NCBI GenBank assembly: GCA_016926925.1
Contig: JAFGNQ010000183.1
Coordinates: 1-9,628, forward strand
Direction of reading: 5' to 3'
Origin: Candidatus Aminicenantota bacterium
GTDB lineage: Bacteria > Acidobacteriota > Aminicenantia > Aminicenantales > Aminicenantaceae
Length of the DNA: 9,628 nt
Positions 1 to 7,079 of the stretch are shown one piece after another. Numbering within the stretch: the stretch's first letter is position 1; every line of letters begins with the position of its first letter. Made by a program: the position numbers and the translations under genes. Below the pieces are notes generated by a model. That model searched no databases. It saw nothing but the letters and a program-made list of their open reading frames with translations, and was not told the DNA's origin.

Positions 1-2
1 AG

Positions 3-332
3 TCCATGTACGAAGAGGCTCTCGATATTTTTCAAAAAATTAACAATAAAGAAGAGATTATAATGACCTATGCCAAGATGGGAAAAAGAAGTGAAGCTAT
101 TCAATTGCTTGATGATCTATTAAACCAATCAAAGGAGGGTAGTGTCTACCCATTTGGGATCGCAATTATTTATTTTATACTTGGAGAGGACGATAAAGGA
201 TTTCTTTGGTTAGATAGGGCATTTCAGAGTCATAGTGTAGGAATGTTTTTTGTCAAGGTTGAGCCAGAGTTTGATACTGTTCGTGAGGATCCAAGGTTCA
301 AGGCACTGTTGAAGAAGATGAATTTGGATTAG
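3..332 (+). CDS. C-terminal end of a TPR-repeat protein (5' truncated by window edge)
   Basis: The frame is open from the left edge to a TAG at 330-332. The ATG at 6 is probably internal, because the first helices look like the middle of a tetratricopeptide repeat. Visible are helix pairs of TPR type: 'YEEALDIFQKI', then 'AYAKMGKRSEAIQLLDDLL' style residues, then 'IAIIYFILGEDDKGFLWLDRA'. The tail 'FDTVREDPRFKALLKKM' is the ending commonly seen on long TPR proteins fused to a Ser/Thr kinase, adenylate-cyclase or winged-helix DNA-binding domain in Acidobacteria-like genomes. Which N-terminal domain it carries cannot be told from here. The repeats would serve protein-protein contacts. It converges on the receptor gene at 387-3188, separated by 54 bp in which I see no convincing terminator. 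The TPR call is fairly safe; the parent protein is unknown. Confidence 0.75.
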   Translation, partial: SMYEEALDIFQKINNKEEIIMTYAKMGKRSEAIQLLDDLLNQSKEGSVYPFGIAIIYFILGEDDKGFLWLDRAFQSHSVGMFFVKVEPEFDTVREDPRFKALLKKMNLD

Positions 333-386
333 CCAAGGTTAGTGGAATGCACTCGCGCTTATTAGGGAAGTAGTATTTTGCTTTGC

Positions 387-3188
387 TTAGAACTGCAGTT
401 TTAATCCTACCTGAATGCGCCTTGGATAATCCATCCAACCGGGAATATTGAAATTCGCCTCATAGGCGTTGTAGGACCAATAGTCCAGAAATACATCCGT
501 GTTCAGTACGTTGAAGAAGTCGAGGAAGGCATGAATTCTCCAGGATTTGTAGATACGGAATGTCTTCTGCAGTCGAATATCCCACAAGTAATGATCTTCG
601 AACCTCCCTGGTATTGTCGTTCCATCTGACAGAGTTACATCAACGCCTTTCTCTTCGGCAATGATTCTTGTCCCCGGATAATAGGGATTCTGATTGAGAT
701 CCGGAATGCCAACTATTGTTATCCGCGGTTTTCCTGTCTGGTAGGAGAAATTTGTGCTGACCAAGATATCCCAGGGAAAATTGTAGCCGAATGAGAATTT
801 GAAGAGCCATCTCCGGTCGAGATTGAGGTATCCCTCGGAATTGATGAGGTCGTTGGGATCAGAGCCCTGTTTTCCGGTGTACCAGACCAGTGACTGGCTT
901 TGACTGTACCATCCAGTACTGCGCGAGGATAAATTAAGGCCTGTGGCTTTGGACCAGGTGAGAGATGTCTGCATCATCCAGCGATCGGAGTACTTCTTGT
1001 TAAGGGCCAGGATGATCCCATGGTATTTTTGTCCCCAACCATCAGGATTGGTGAGCAGGTGTTCCTCCTCCCCAGAATTGGTTATGTTGAATACCGTGTA
1101 GGTTTTTCCGTTGTCAGGGGATACTCTTTGTACCTCCTCGTAAATCCCGCCAATATCTCTGTAACCGATATTGTTCTTTCCATCCTTGTAAATATAAGTC
1201 AAGTCGACGGCAAAATTGGGAAATACCTCTCTCTGGAGTCCTACAGAGATCTGGTCAACATAGGGATTCTTCAAGTCGGGATCGACAATGTACCCCTGCT
1301 TTCCCGGAATTTCATACCACAGCTCCCAATCTGTTCCTATCCAATAATAGGCAATCCAATCCGGAACGTTGGGTCCAGGCCATTCCCAGTTGGCGATATA
1401 GGGATATGTGTAGTAGCGGCCTGCGGAACCTTTGAGCAATGTCTTCTGATCCGAGGTCAACTGTAAAGCAAATCCGAACCTTGGTGACCAGGATTTCCAG
1501 TCGATGAGGTTGTCAATTCTTGGTCCTTTTTCTGAGGTCTCCACCCAACCGTCCATTATAGTGAAAGGAGGAATGTATCCGTCGTGGTGGTCGAAACGGA
1601 GGCCGAAATTGATAGTCAATCGATCACTAACTTTCCATGAATCATCAAGAAATCCTCCGATGGTGTTCACCGTACCCCCGTAGCGCCAGACATTGTAGTC
1701 GTAGCGCAAGTAGTTATAACCATAGTAGTCTAAGTAGAGCTTCCCACCGCTATAGCTCCCCCAGGCTTCAGAAGTGCCGCGGTTGTATTGCACACCGACC
1801 TTGAAATCATGGTCACCACCGAGAAAGTCCTCAGCAAAGTAGGACAGTGTCGCATTGGCTGTATTTCGCGTGACGATATATTCCCAGGGCCATATGACCC
1901 CTCCCGATTGAATGCCTGTCCCTAAATCAATATGAACAGGATTGTTGACAGATGCTCCGGATTCTACTGCCTCAGGAGTAGGCAGAAAGTCAGATCCGCC
2001 CCAGTAACCTGAGTATTTGAGCTCGAAAAAGGCACTGTTGCTGATCAAAAATGTGTAGTGGGCATTCCAGGCATGAACCGGATCTGTTTCAGCACCGATA
2101 GTTTCAGGCATTTGCCATTCGCTAGGGGCATATGAGCCATACCCATACTGGTGGTCGTAAGAAAGAACGAAGCGGTGACTTTCAGTGGGCTGGATAGAGA
2201 ACTTGATGAACTGTTCGTTTTTTTTATTTTTAGATGGAAAGTCAGGATCGGTTTGCCACCACGATTCAAAATTATTGGCCAACTGTAAAACGCCGAAAAA
2301 CCAGAGTTTATCCTTGATCACCGGCCCGCCGAGTGTAGCTGCGACATCGAAAAAGCGGTGTCTTTTGTAAGAATCCCACTGCTCTTTATCAGGATTGTTG
2401 TCTCCGGTCAGGGCGTCAAACTGGCCATAGTAAGCAGCAGAACCTGAAAATATATTCCCGCCCGATTTGCTGACAATATTGACGACTGCTCCCGTGAAGT
2501 TGCCGTATTCAGAGGCTGCGCCTACGCCCTTGACTTCCACTTCTTCAAACATGTCGGCAGTAGACCAAATCCAGGCTGTGCCGATCTCGGGATTGCTCAG
2601 ATCGACACCATCCAGGTACATGGCATTTTCTTCTGAATTAGAGCCAAAGGCAGAAAATCGAGACTTGCCTCCCTCGCCAGTTAAAGAAAAGCCTGGATTC
2701 TGTTTGATAATGTCAAAGTATGTGCCTCGACCTGTAGGAAGTTTCTCGATAATATCCTTATCGTAGTTTGTGGTCAGGCTGGATTTGGTGACATCGACTA
2801 AGGGCGATTCCGCTGTGACTGTCACAGACTCTTCGAGTCTTGTCGGGCTCATAGTGATGTTTTCTGTTGTTGTGGTGTCGATGGCTACTCGCAAGTTTTC
2901 CCGTTCGATCGTCTGGAATCCTGGAAGAGTAAAAACGACACTATAGATACCAGGAGGCAAATTGATAAACCTGTATTCACCATCTTCATTCGTGATTTCA
3001 GACCGAGTGCCCATTAACGCCGGGCTCGAGATCTCGACGATGACCCCGGGGATAGCAATGCCTTGGTCATCAATGACTACTCCCATCAATCTTCCGGTTA
3101 GCCGTTGAGCATAGGCGAGGTCTGCAGATAAAAAAGAAATAGCGATAAAGCACACCAAACAGACAGATAAAATTTTTTTGGCTCCCAT
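387..3188 (-). CDS. TonB-dependent receptor with N-terminal carboxypeptidase-regulatory-like domain
   Basis: A 933-residue outer-membrane receptor. Residues 1-28 are a signal peptide (basic MGAKK start, hydrophobic core, cleavage likely after LAYA). Residues about 30-113 form a carboxypeptidase-regulatory-like beta-sandwich ('GVVIDDQGIAIPGVIVEI', 'NEDGEYRFINLPPGIYSVVF'). Residues about 118-245 form the plug ('ESVTVTAESPLVDVTKSS', 'ENAMYLDGVDLSNPEIG', 'GAVVNIVSKSGGN'). The rest is rich in alternating aromatic strands, as in a 22-strand barrel, and ends in the terminal aromatic 'RIQVGLKLQF'. No SusD-like partner, TonB or ExbBD lies nearby, so the substrate is unknown; glycans, peptides and siderophores are all possible. 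The Oar-like layout is typical of Acidobacteria. The ATG at 3186-3188 is preceded by GGAG with 5-base spacing and by a full-consensus promoter. It is divergent from the kinase gene. Length and domains look intact. Confidence 0.93.
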   Translation of the reverse strand: MGAKKILSVCLVCFIAISFLSADLAYAQRLTGRLMGVVIDDQGIAIPGVIVEISSPALMGTRSEITNEDGEYRFINLPPGIYSVVFTLPGFQTIERENLRVAIDTTTTENITMSPTRLEESVTVTAESPLVDVTKSSLTTNYDKDIIEKLPTGRGTYFDIIKQNPGFSLTGEGGKSRFSAFGSNSEENAMYLDGVDLSNPEIGTAWIWSTADMFEEVEVKGVGAASEYGNFTGAVVNIVSKSGGNIFSGSAAYYGQFDALTGDNNPDKEQWDSYKRHRFFDVAATLGGPVIKDKLWFFGVLQLANNFESWWQTDPDFPSKNKKNEQFIKFSIQPTESHRFVLSYDHQYGYGSYAPSEWQMPETIGAETDPVHAWNAHYTFLISNSAFFELKYSGYWGGSDFLPTPEAVESGASVNNPVHIDLGTGIQSGGVIWPWEYIVTRNTANATLSYFAEDFLGGDHDFKVGVQYNRGTSEAWGSYSGGKLYLDYYGYNYLRYDYNVWRYGGTVNTIGGFLDDSWKVSDRLTINFGLRFDHHDGYIPPFTIMDGWVETSEKGPRIDNLIDWKSWSPRFGFALQLTSDQKTLLKGSAGRYYTYPYIANWEWPGPNVPDWIAYYWIGTDWELWYEIPGKQGYIVDPDLKNPYVDQISVGLQREVFPNFAVDLTYIYKDGKNNIGYRDIGGIYEEVQRVSPDNGKTYTVFNITNSGEEEHLLTNPDGWGQKYHGIILALNKKYSDRWMMQTSLTWSKATGLNLSSRSTGWYSQSQSLVWYTGKQGSDPNDLINSEGYLNLDRRWLFKFSFGYNFPWDILVSTNFSYQTGKPRITIVGIPDLNQNPYYPGTRIIAEEKGVDVTLSDGTTIPGRFEDHYLWDIRLQKTFRIYKSWRIHAFLDFFNVLNTDVFLDYWSYNAYEANFNIPGWMDYPRRIQVGLKLQF

Positions 3189-3211
3189 AATAACTCCGTA
3201 TAGCGAGTTCC

Positions 3212-3247
3212 GGGGGATTTAGCTGACTTTCTTATTGATTATCCCCC
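3212..3247 (-). promoter_or_regulatory. Inverted repeat in the receptor leader (possible RNA hairpin or operator)
   Basis: GGGGGAT (3212-3218) and ATCCCCC (3241-3247) are perfect 7-bp inverted arms 22 bp apart. They lie wholly within the predicted 5' leader of the receptor mRNA, between the promoter and the GGAG ribosome-binding site. In RNA they would form a strong G:C stem with a large loop ending about 23 nt before the ATG. A regulator operator or a stabilising 5' hairpin are both possible. No T-run follows, so it is not an intrinsic terminator. Confidence 0.45.
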
Positions 3248-3258
3248 TTACGGTCCTA

Positions 3259-3288
3259 ATTATAAAAAACAGATCAAAAATATGTCAA
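3259..3288 (-). promoter_or_regulatory. Consensus sigma70-type promoter for the receptor gene
   Basis: On the minus strand, TTGACA (3288-3283) is followed after 18 bp by TATAAT (3264-3259). Both hexamers match the consensus 6 of 6, and the spacer is very T-rich. Transcription would start near 3252, giving a leader of about 65 nt before the ATG at 3188. The match suggests strong housekeeping-sigma expression. It is unproven for this organism, whose sigma factors may differ slightly. Confidence 0.75.
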
Positions 3289-3333
3289 GGAAGGATTGGA
3301 CAGCTTTTTCAATTACTTATTATCTCTATTTGT

Positions 3334-3362
3334 TTGACTCGTCTCTTTTAAATCGATATCAT
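3334..3362 (+). promoter_or_regulatory. Predicted promoter for the Ser/Thr kinase gene
   Basis: TTGACT (3334-3339), a 17-bp spacer and TATCAT (3357-3362) each match the sigma70 hexamers 5 of 6. The predicted start point, about 3369, lies only about 26 nt before codon 3395, where the zinc-ribbon frame would begin. This supports translation starting near 3395 rather than at the ATG at 3587. A second, weaker candidate is TTGGAC (3296-3301) with TATTAT (3318-3323), spacer 16. Confidence 0.5.
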
Positions 3363-3394
3363 TTACCCAGCAAAGGAATTGGGATACCGCGTCA

Positions 3395-6262
3395 GTCAAA
3401 TGTCCGAAGTGTCATTCTGAAAATGCCGAGAGTGCCAGCTATTGCTCTGATTGCGGCACTCATTTAAGGCTCCTTAAAGACATTCCTGAAGTTACTAAAA
3501 CAATAGAGACCCCTTTCCCCCAATTTACACCGGGCTCATCTCTAGCCGACAGATATGAAATCATCAGGGAGCTAGGCAAGGGAGGCATGGGAGAGGTCTA
3601 TTTGGCTGAGGACACCAATCTGAAACGTCAGGTGGCCATCAAGGTGCTTCCCCAGAAGTTCGCTCTGGACAAGGAGCGGCTGGCCCGGTTAGAGAGAGAG
3701 GCAAGGCTGCTGGCATCACTAAACCACCCGAACATTGCTACCATCCATGGCCTTGAGAGATCCGAAAGGCAGCAGTTCCTGGTGATGGAATTGGTAGAGG
3801 GCGATACTTTGGCCGAACGGATAAGGAAAGGGCCGTTGCCTGTAGATGAGACACTAGAGGTATGCCGACAGATCGCGGAAGGGCTGGAGTCAGCACACGA
3901 AAAAGGAATCATCCACCGTGACCTGAAACCATCCAACGTGAAGGTTACACCAGAGCGAATGGTGAAGATCCTGGACTTCGGATTGGCCAAAGCGTTTCTT
4001 GGCGAAGCCGCTGATTCGGGACTGTCCAAATCTCCGGCCATTACAGAGGAAATGACAGGGCGAGGAGTGATTCTCGGCACTGCTGCATATATGAGTCCTG
4101 AGCAGGCAAAAGGTAAGGCAGTTGATAAGAGGGCAGACATCTGGGCCTTTGGGTGTATTCTGTTTGAGTGTCTGACCGGGAAAAGGGTATTTAGAGGAGA
4201 TACAATCTCGGAAACTCTAGCCTCAATACTCAAAGATGAGCCCCAATGGAAAGATCTGCCGATTACCACTCTGCTAAAGATTACGGAGTTAATCAAACGT
4301 TGCCTCGTTAAGGATCCCCGAAATCGCCTTCACGATATTGCCGATGCCCGCATTGCTCTGGCAGAAATTCAACGTGAACCAGAGACGGCAATAATTTCAA
4401 CTGATCGAATGAAGGCTCCTGCTTTGCGTTTTTCCTGGGTATGGCTGCTCGCTAGTTTAATTGTGGGAGCCGCGGTTACGGCAATTGTGTTTTTCGGTTT
4501 GCTGCCGAGCCGTACTCAGGACATTGGAGACTATCAGAAGCAGTCACATTTCACTTTCGAACTGGATGAAGAGGAACAGATCGCTGTTGATATGGATCAG
4601 CTACTATTTGATATTTCGGCAAACGGAGAGACAATTGCCTGGATCGGGCCCCCTGAGCCTGAAAGAAAAATATTCTATCGTTCACTGGATAGTCTGGAGA
4701 TTAAGGCTGTTTCGGGAACGGAGGGAGCAGAAAACTTATATATTAAGCTCACTTTTGATGGCAGCGAGGTCTCGTTTGTTCGCGATGGGGTGCTTTGGCG
4801 GAGAACACTCGAAGGAGGAGTATCTCAGAAAATTTTCGATGGGGGGGCTGAGGGATCCATATGGAGTTGGGACTGGGGTAAGGATGGCTCTTTTGTTATA
4901 GGCCCGGCTTATTCCGGGTTGATCCGCCTTTCTAGGCCTGGAGCTGCACCTGAAACTTTGACTACGTTGAATGCCGAAGTGAATGAGGTTGTACACCAGT
5001 TTCCTCTTATTCTCCCGAATAAAAAAGCCGCACTTTTCTCGGTAGGCGCAGGGTATATGTATAATACGCACATCGAGACCCTGAATTTCGAAAGCCCTGA
5101 AGCAATAAGGCGACCCCTGCTTGAAAATGCGTATTTTGTCAATTATGTTCCCACCGGATATCTTCTTTTCGGGCGCGAAGGAACCATTTATGTGGCCCCT
5201 TTTGATTTGAAAAATTTGAGGTTGACTGGTCCGGAAGTGCCGGTGCTATCAAATATTCAAAGCGATCACTGGGGGATGGCTGACCAGTTTGCAGTCAGCC
5301 AGAATGGAACGCTAGTCTATATCCCCGAACAGGGATTAATGGACTATCAGCTGGCCTGGATAGATCTTCAGGGTGGGCTTGAACTGCTCCCTTTTCCATC
5401 GCAGCCGTATGGTAGTCTTAGGATATCGCCGCTTGCGGATCAAGTTTCTGTATGCAGCCGGAAGCTGGGACAGCGGGGAAGGAATCTCTATATCCTTGAC
5501 CTGCGACGGAACATAGCAAAGGAATTAGTGACAGCCGGAACAGATGATTACAATGGTTCATGGGGTTCTGACGGTTCCCGGCTTATTGTGAACTCCAACC
5601 AAGATGGACCTATAGCCCCATTCCTCATTGATTTTGCAGATACAACCGTCGAAAAAAAACTCATGACAAGTGAATATGATTGTCACGTAACATCTTGGTC
5701 CCGAGATGGCAAACAGCTCATTTACACGGAACGCTTGCCTTATGGGAAGATGCGCATCGGGAGCATTTCGCTTGGAGATCCGGAGAATAAAATAGCGTTG
5801 TTAACCTCTGGAGACGCTAACGAAAAGTCAGGTATCCTCTCTCCGGACGGATTGTGGATGGCCTATATTTCCTATCAACAGGAGCAGCCTGAAGTGTACA
5901 TTAGAAATATGGATGGCAGCATAAAGGAGAAGGTCTCGAGTGATGGAGGAGAGGAACCGGCTTGGTCTCTTGATGGAAAGAAACTTTTTTATATGAACAA
6001 GGAAGGAACCAAGCTTTTATCCGTCGAAGTGAAGAGAGGGGAGGAATTGGATTTAGGAAAAGAAACCGTAGTCATCGAAAAACCAGTTGGGTTCGATTTT
6101 TATAAAATTGGATGGCAATTTGGCAGGCCTTCTTACGATGTGCATCCTGACGGTCAGAAATTTCTGTTTATCGTCAAAAAGAAGAGCGAACAGAAAATGA
6201 AGGTGGGAGTCATCCTGAACTTTTTCGAGGAACTCAAGCGGAAGGTGCCTATTGGGAAATAG
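3395..6262 (+). CDS. Zinc-ribbon Ser/Thr protein kinase with transmembrane helix and WD40-like (PD40) beta-propeller
   Basis: About 955 residues if read from codon 3395; the first ATG is at 3587. Residue numbers count from 3395. Residues 3-20 are a Cys4 zinc ribbon (CPKC then CSDC). Residues about 54-330 are a Hanks-type kinase: glycine loop GKGGMGEV (61-68), ATP lysine K83 in VAIK, catalytic HRDLKPSN (H174, D176), DFG (D194), the APE-equivalent SPE (234-236) and DKRADIWAFGC. All catalytic residues are present. One hydrophobic helix (about 347-371) then crosses the membrane, putting the C-terminal half outside the cytoplasm. That half has PD40 beta-propeller motifs, for example 'SWSRDGKQLIYTE', 'ILSPDGLWMAYIS' and 'EPAWSLDGKKLFYM'. 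It is likely a receptor kinase sensing through the propeller; the ligand is unknown. The start is odd: the ATG at 3587 would cut the glycine loop, yet no canonical start codon exists upstream in frame back to the TGA at 3335. Homologues begin M-K-C-P-K-C, so GTC at 3395 sits where ATG is expected. Confidence 0.88.
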   Translation, partial: VKCPKCHSENAESASYCSDCGTHLRLLKDIPEVTKTIETPFPQFTPGSSLADRYEIIRELGKGGMGEVYLAEDTNLKRQVAIKVLPQKFALDKERLARLEREARLLASLNHPNIATIHGLERSERQQFLVMELVEGDTLAERIRKGPLPVDETLEVCRQIAEGLESAHEKGIIHRDLKPSNVKVTPERMVKILDFGLAKAFLGEAADSGLSKSPAITEEMTGRGVILGTAAYMSPEQAKGKAVDKRADIWAFGCILFECLTGKRVFRGDTISETLASILKDEPQWKDLPITTLLKITELIKRCLVKDPRNRLHDIADARIALAEIQREPETAIISTDRMKAPALRFSWVWLLASLIVGAAVTAIVFFGLLPSRTQDIGDYQKQSHFTFELDEEEQIAVDMDQLLFDISANGETIAWIGPPEPERKIFYRSLDSLEIKAVSGTEGAENLYIKLTFDGSEVSFVRDGVLWRRTLEGGVSQKIFDGGAEGSIWSWDWGKDGSFVIGPAYSGLIRLSRPGAAPETLTTLNAEVNEVVHQFPLILPNKKAALFSVGAGYMYNTHIETLNFESPEAIRRPLLENAYFVNYVPTGYLLFGREGTIYVAPFDLKNLRLTGPEVPVLSNIQSDHWGMADQFAVSQNGTLVYIPEQGLMDYQLAWIDLQGGLELLPFPSQPYGSLRISPLADQVSVCSRKLGQRGRNLYILDLRRNIAKELVTAGTDDYNGSWGSDGSRLIVNSNQDGPIAPFLIDFADTTVEKKLMTSEYDCHVTSWSRDGKQLIYTERLPYGKMRIGSISLGDPENKIALLTSGDANEKSGILSPDGLWMAYISYQQEQPEVYIRNMDGSIKEKVSSDGGEEPAWSLDGKKLFYMNKEGTKLLSVEVKRGEELDLGKETVVIEKPVGFDFYKIGWQFGRPSYDVHPDGQKFLFIVKKKSEQKMKVGVILNFFEELKRKVPIGK

Positions 6263-6406
6263 CACTGGAAAATAGAAAGGGTTCCCGAGGATAAATAGTG
6301 CCAGCTAAAGAAGAGGGGCGATGGGAATGCAGTGGCCGAGATGCCGTTCTTCCGATGTCATACTCGTAATTTATGCTCCATAAGATGCCCACGTCTGAAG
6401 GCTTTT

Positions 6407-6817
6407 TTACATATCTTCTTTGCTTATGATCTTAATGAGTTCTGCTGCCCTCAGGATTCTGACGTTTTTGAATGTCTTCAGCTCGAGGAGATGGCGGTCG
6501 CCGGAGACGATATAATCGGCCTTTCCTGCGATAGCACAGTCCAGGATTCGGTTATCGGCACCGTTGCTGAGGATATCGATCTCAGCCGTCGGCCTTACGA
6601 GCTCTGCCGAATATCCAACGGTTCGGATGGCGTCGGTGATATCCTCATCCTCCCAGTCGAACTTTGTTCGAAGGCAGTTGGCGAACTCGGCCAGAATGCT
6701 CGAGGATGTCAGAAGATGAAAGGTCCTTGAGCGCGCAAGCTCGAAGAGCTGCTCCGGCTTTCCGCTGAAAAGAAACGCCGATATGAGGATATTCGTGTCA
6801 AACACGACCCGGATCAC
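6407..6817 (-). CDS. PIN-domain toxin of a type II toxin-antitoxin pair (COG1569-like)
   Basis: A 136-residue single-domain PIN protein, the usual size for this family. PIN domains are Mg/Mn-dependent RNases; as toxins they cut tRNA or other RNA. Candidate metal-binding acids are all visible: D7 in 'VVFDTNILISAFLF', E44 in 'SSSILAEFANCL', D88 and D93 in 'GADNRILDCAI', and D107 in 'ADYIVSGDRHLL'. The layout, with the GADNRILDCAI block and the SGDRHLL ending, resembles the 'putative toxin-antitoxin system toxin component, PIN family' group more than classical VapC. Translation starts at a GTG (6815-6817) with GGAG just upstream. Its partner's stop codon lies only 2 bp before it, so the pair is almost certainly co-translated. 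It converges on the kinase gene across a 144-bp gap. Family call is strong; the RNA target is unknown. Confidence 0.9.
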   Translation of the reverse strand: MIRVVFDTNILISAFLFSGKPEQLFELARSRTFHLLTSSSILAEFANCLRTKFDWEDEDITDAIRTVGYSAELVRPTAEIDILSNGADNRILDCAIAGKADYIVSGDRHLLELKTFKNVRILRAAELIKIISKEDM

Positions 6818-6819
6818 GG

Positions 6820-6966
6820 TTAGCTCCGGATTCCGCGAGCCTCATGCACAAGTTTCTCGATGTCTTTCTCAGAGGTGATGTTTAGCCTCTTTGCAGTCTC
6901 CCGGCCGAGTCTTTTCAATCTTCGCCAGCGCTTCTCATCGAGATAATCCTCGTAGACCCTGACCAG
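6820..6966 (-). CDS. Small antitoxin partner of the PIN toxin (apparent CTG start)
   Basis: A 48-codon frame ending in TAA (6822-6820), 2 bp before the toxin's GTG. The product is small and highly charged: 'VRVYEDYLDEKRWRRL', then 'GRETAKRLNITSEKDIEKLV', then 'HEARGIRS'. The ending 'NITSEKDIEKLVHEAR' is the type of C-terminal toxin-binding helix seen in short antitoxins encoded before COG1569-type PIN proteins. No domain name can be assigned with certainty. It would neutralise the PIN RNase and probably repress the operon. The only usable start is CTG (6966-6964): an in-frame TGA (6969-6967) lies directly before it and no ATG, GTG or TTG follows before the conserved part. I see no good ribosome-binding site. 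The gene is too short and non-canonical for ordinary ORF calling, but its position and composition make it convincing. Confidence 0.7.
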   Translation of the reverse strand: MVRVYEDYLDEKRWRRLKRLGRETAKRLNITSEKDIEKLVHEARGIRS

Positions 6967-7052
6967 TCATATATTGATTTAGCGATTAGTTTTTTGCCAT
7001 AGGCCGATAATTCTTCACGAATCACATGGCGAAGAGTGTCTTCGAGTCTCAT
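6915..7052 (-). CDS. Hypothetical 45-codon ORF overlapping the antitoxin, possibly a gene remnant
   Basis: ATG (7052-7050) to TGA (6917-6915) on the minus strand, in a different frame from the antitoxin and overlapping its first 52 bases. The first 30 residues ('MRLEDTLRHVIREELSAYGK' followed by 'KLIAKSIYDW') look protein-like: an amphipathic acidic/basic helix of the kind that opens small helix-turn-helix or excisionase-like proteins. The last 15 residues, in the overlap, look random. A GGAAG stands 11 bases before the ATG. It could be a leader peptide whose translation feeds the start-poor antitoxin, or the 5' stub of a gene truncated when the toxin-antitoxin module inserted. It could also be chance. 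No function is assigned. Confidence 0.25.
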   Translation of the reverse strand: MRLEDTLRHVIREELSAYGKKLIAKSIYDWSGSTRIISMRSAGED

Positions 7053-7079
7053 AAAGGCTGAAACTTCCACAAATCAATT

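Noticed and set aside
333..386. Convergent gap between the TPR gene and the receptor gene, checked for a bidirectional terminator
   Set aside because: No stem followed by a T-run was found on either strand.
1020..1466. 148-codon open frame on the plus strand inside the receptor gene
   Set aside because: Antisense to the barrel region of an intact receptor. No ribosome-binding site and no protein-like features.
3282..3467. ATG-initiated 61-codon frame on the plus strand before the kinase
   Set aside because: Its ATG overlaps the -35 box of the receptor promoter, its product resembles no protein, and the zinc-ribbon frame in another phase explains its 3' half. It was considered as a frameshifted N-terminus of the kinase, but its residues do not fit.
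3587..3589. ATG at 3587 as the true kinase start
   Set aside because: It is the second Met-side residue of the GKGGMGEV loop. Starting there would remove conserved kinase residues and a complete zinc ribbon encoded upstream in the same frame.
3628..4296. 222-codon open frame on the minus strand
   Set aside because: Lies wholly antisense to the kinase domain, whose catalytic motifs are intact on the plus strand. Its product is Ser/Arg-rich with no recognisable motif, the usual mirror of a GC-balanced coding gene.
6383..6408. Possible terminator: AGATG/CGTCT stem with T6 at 6403-6408
   Set aside because: The stem is only 5 bp with a G:U pair, and the T-run begins 6 bases after it, so it is too weak to call. 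The GCACT/AGTGC pair at 6262-6301 was also too weak and has no T-run.
6332..6730. 132-codon plus-strand frame over the PIN gene
   Set aside because: Antisense to a PIN domain with all catalytic acids in place.
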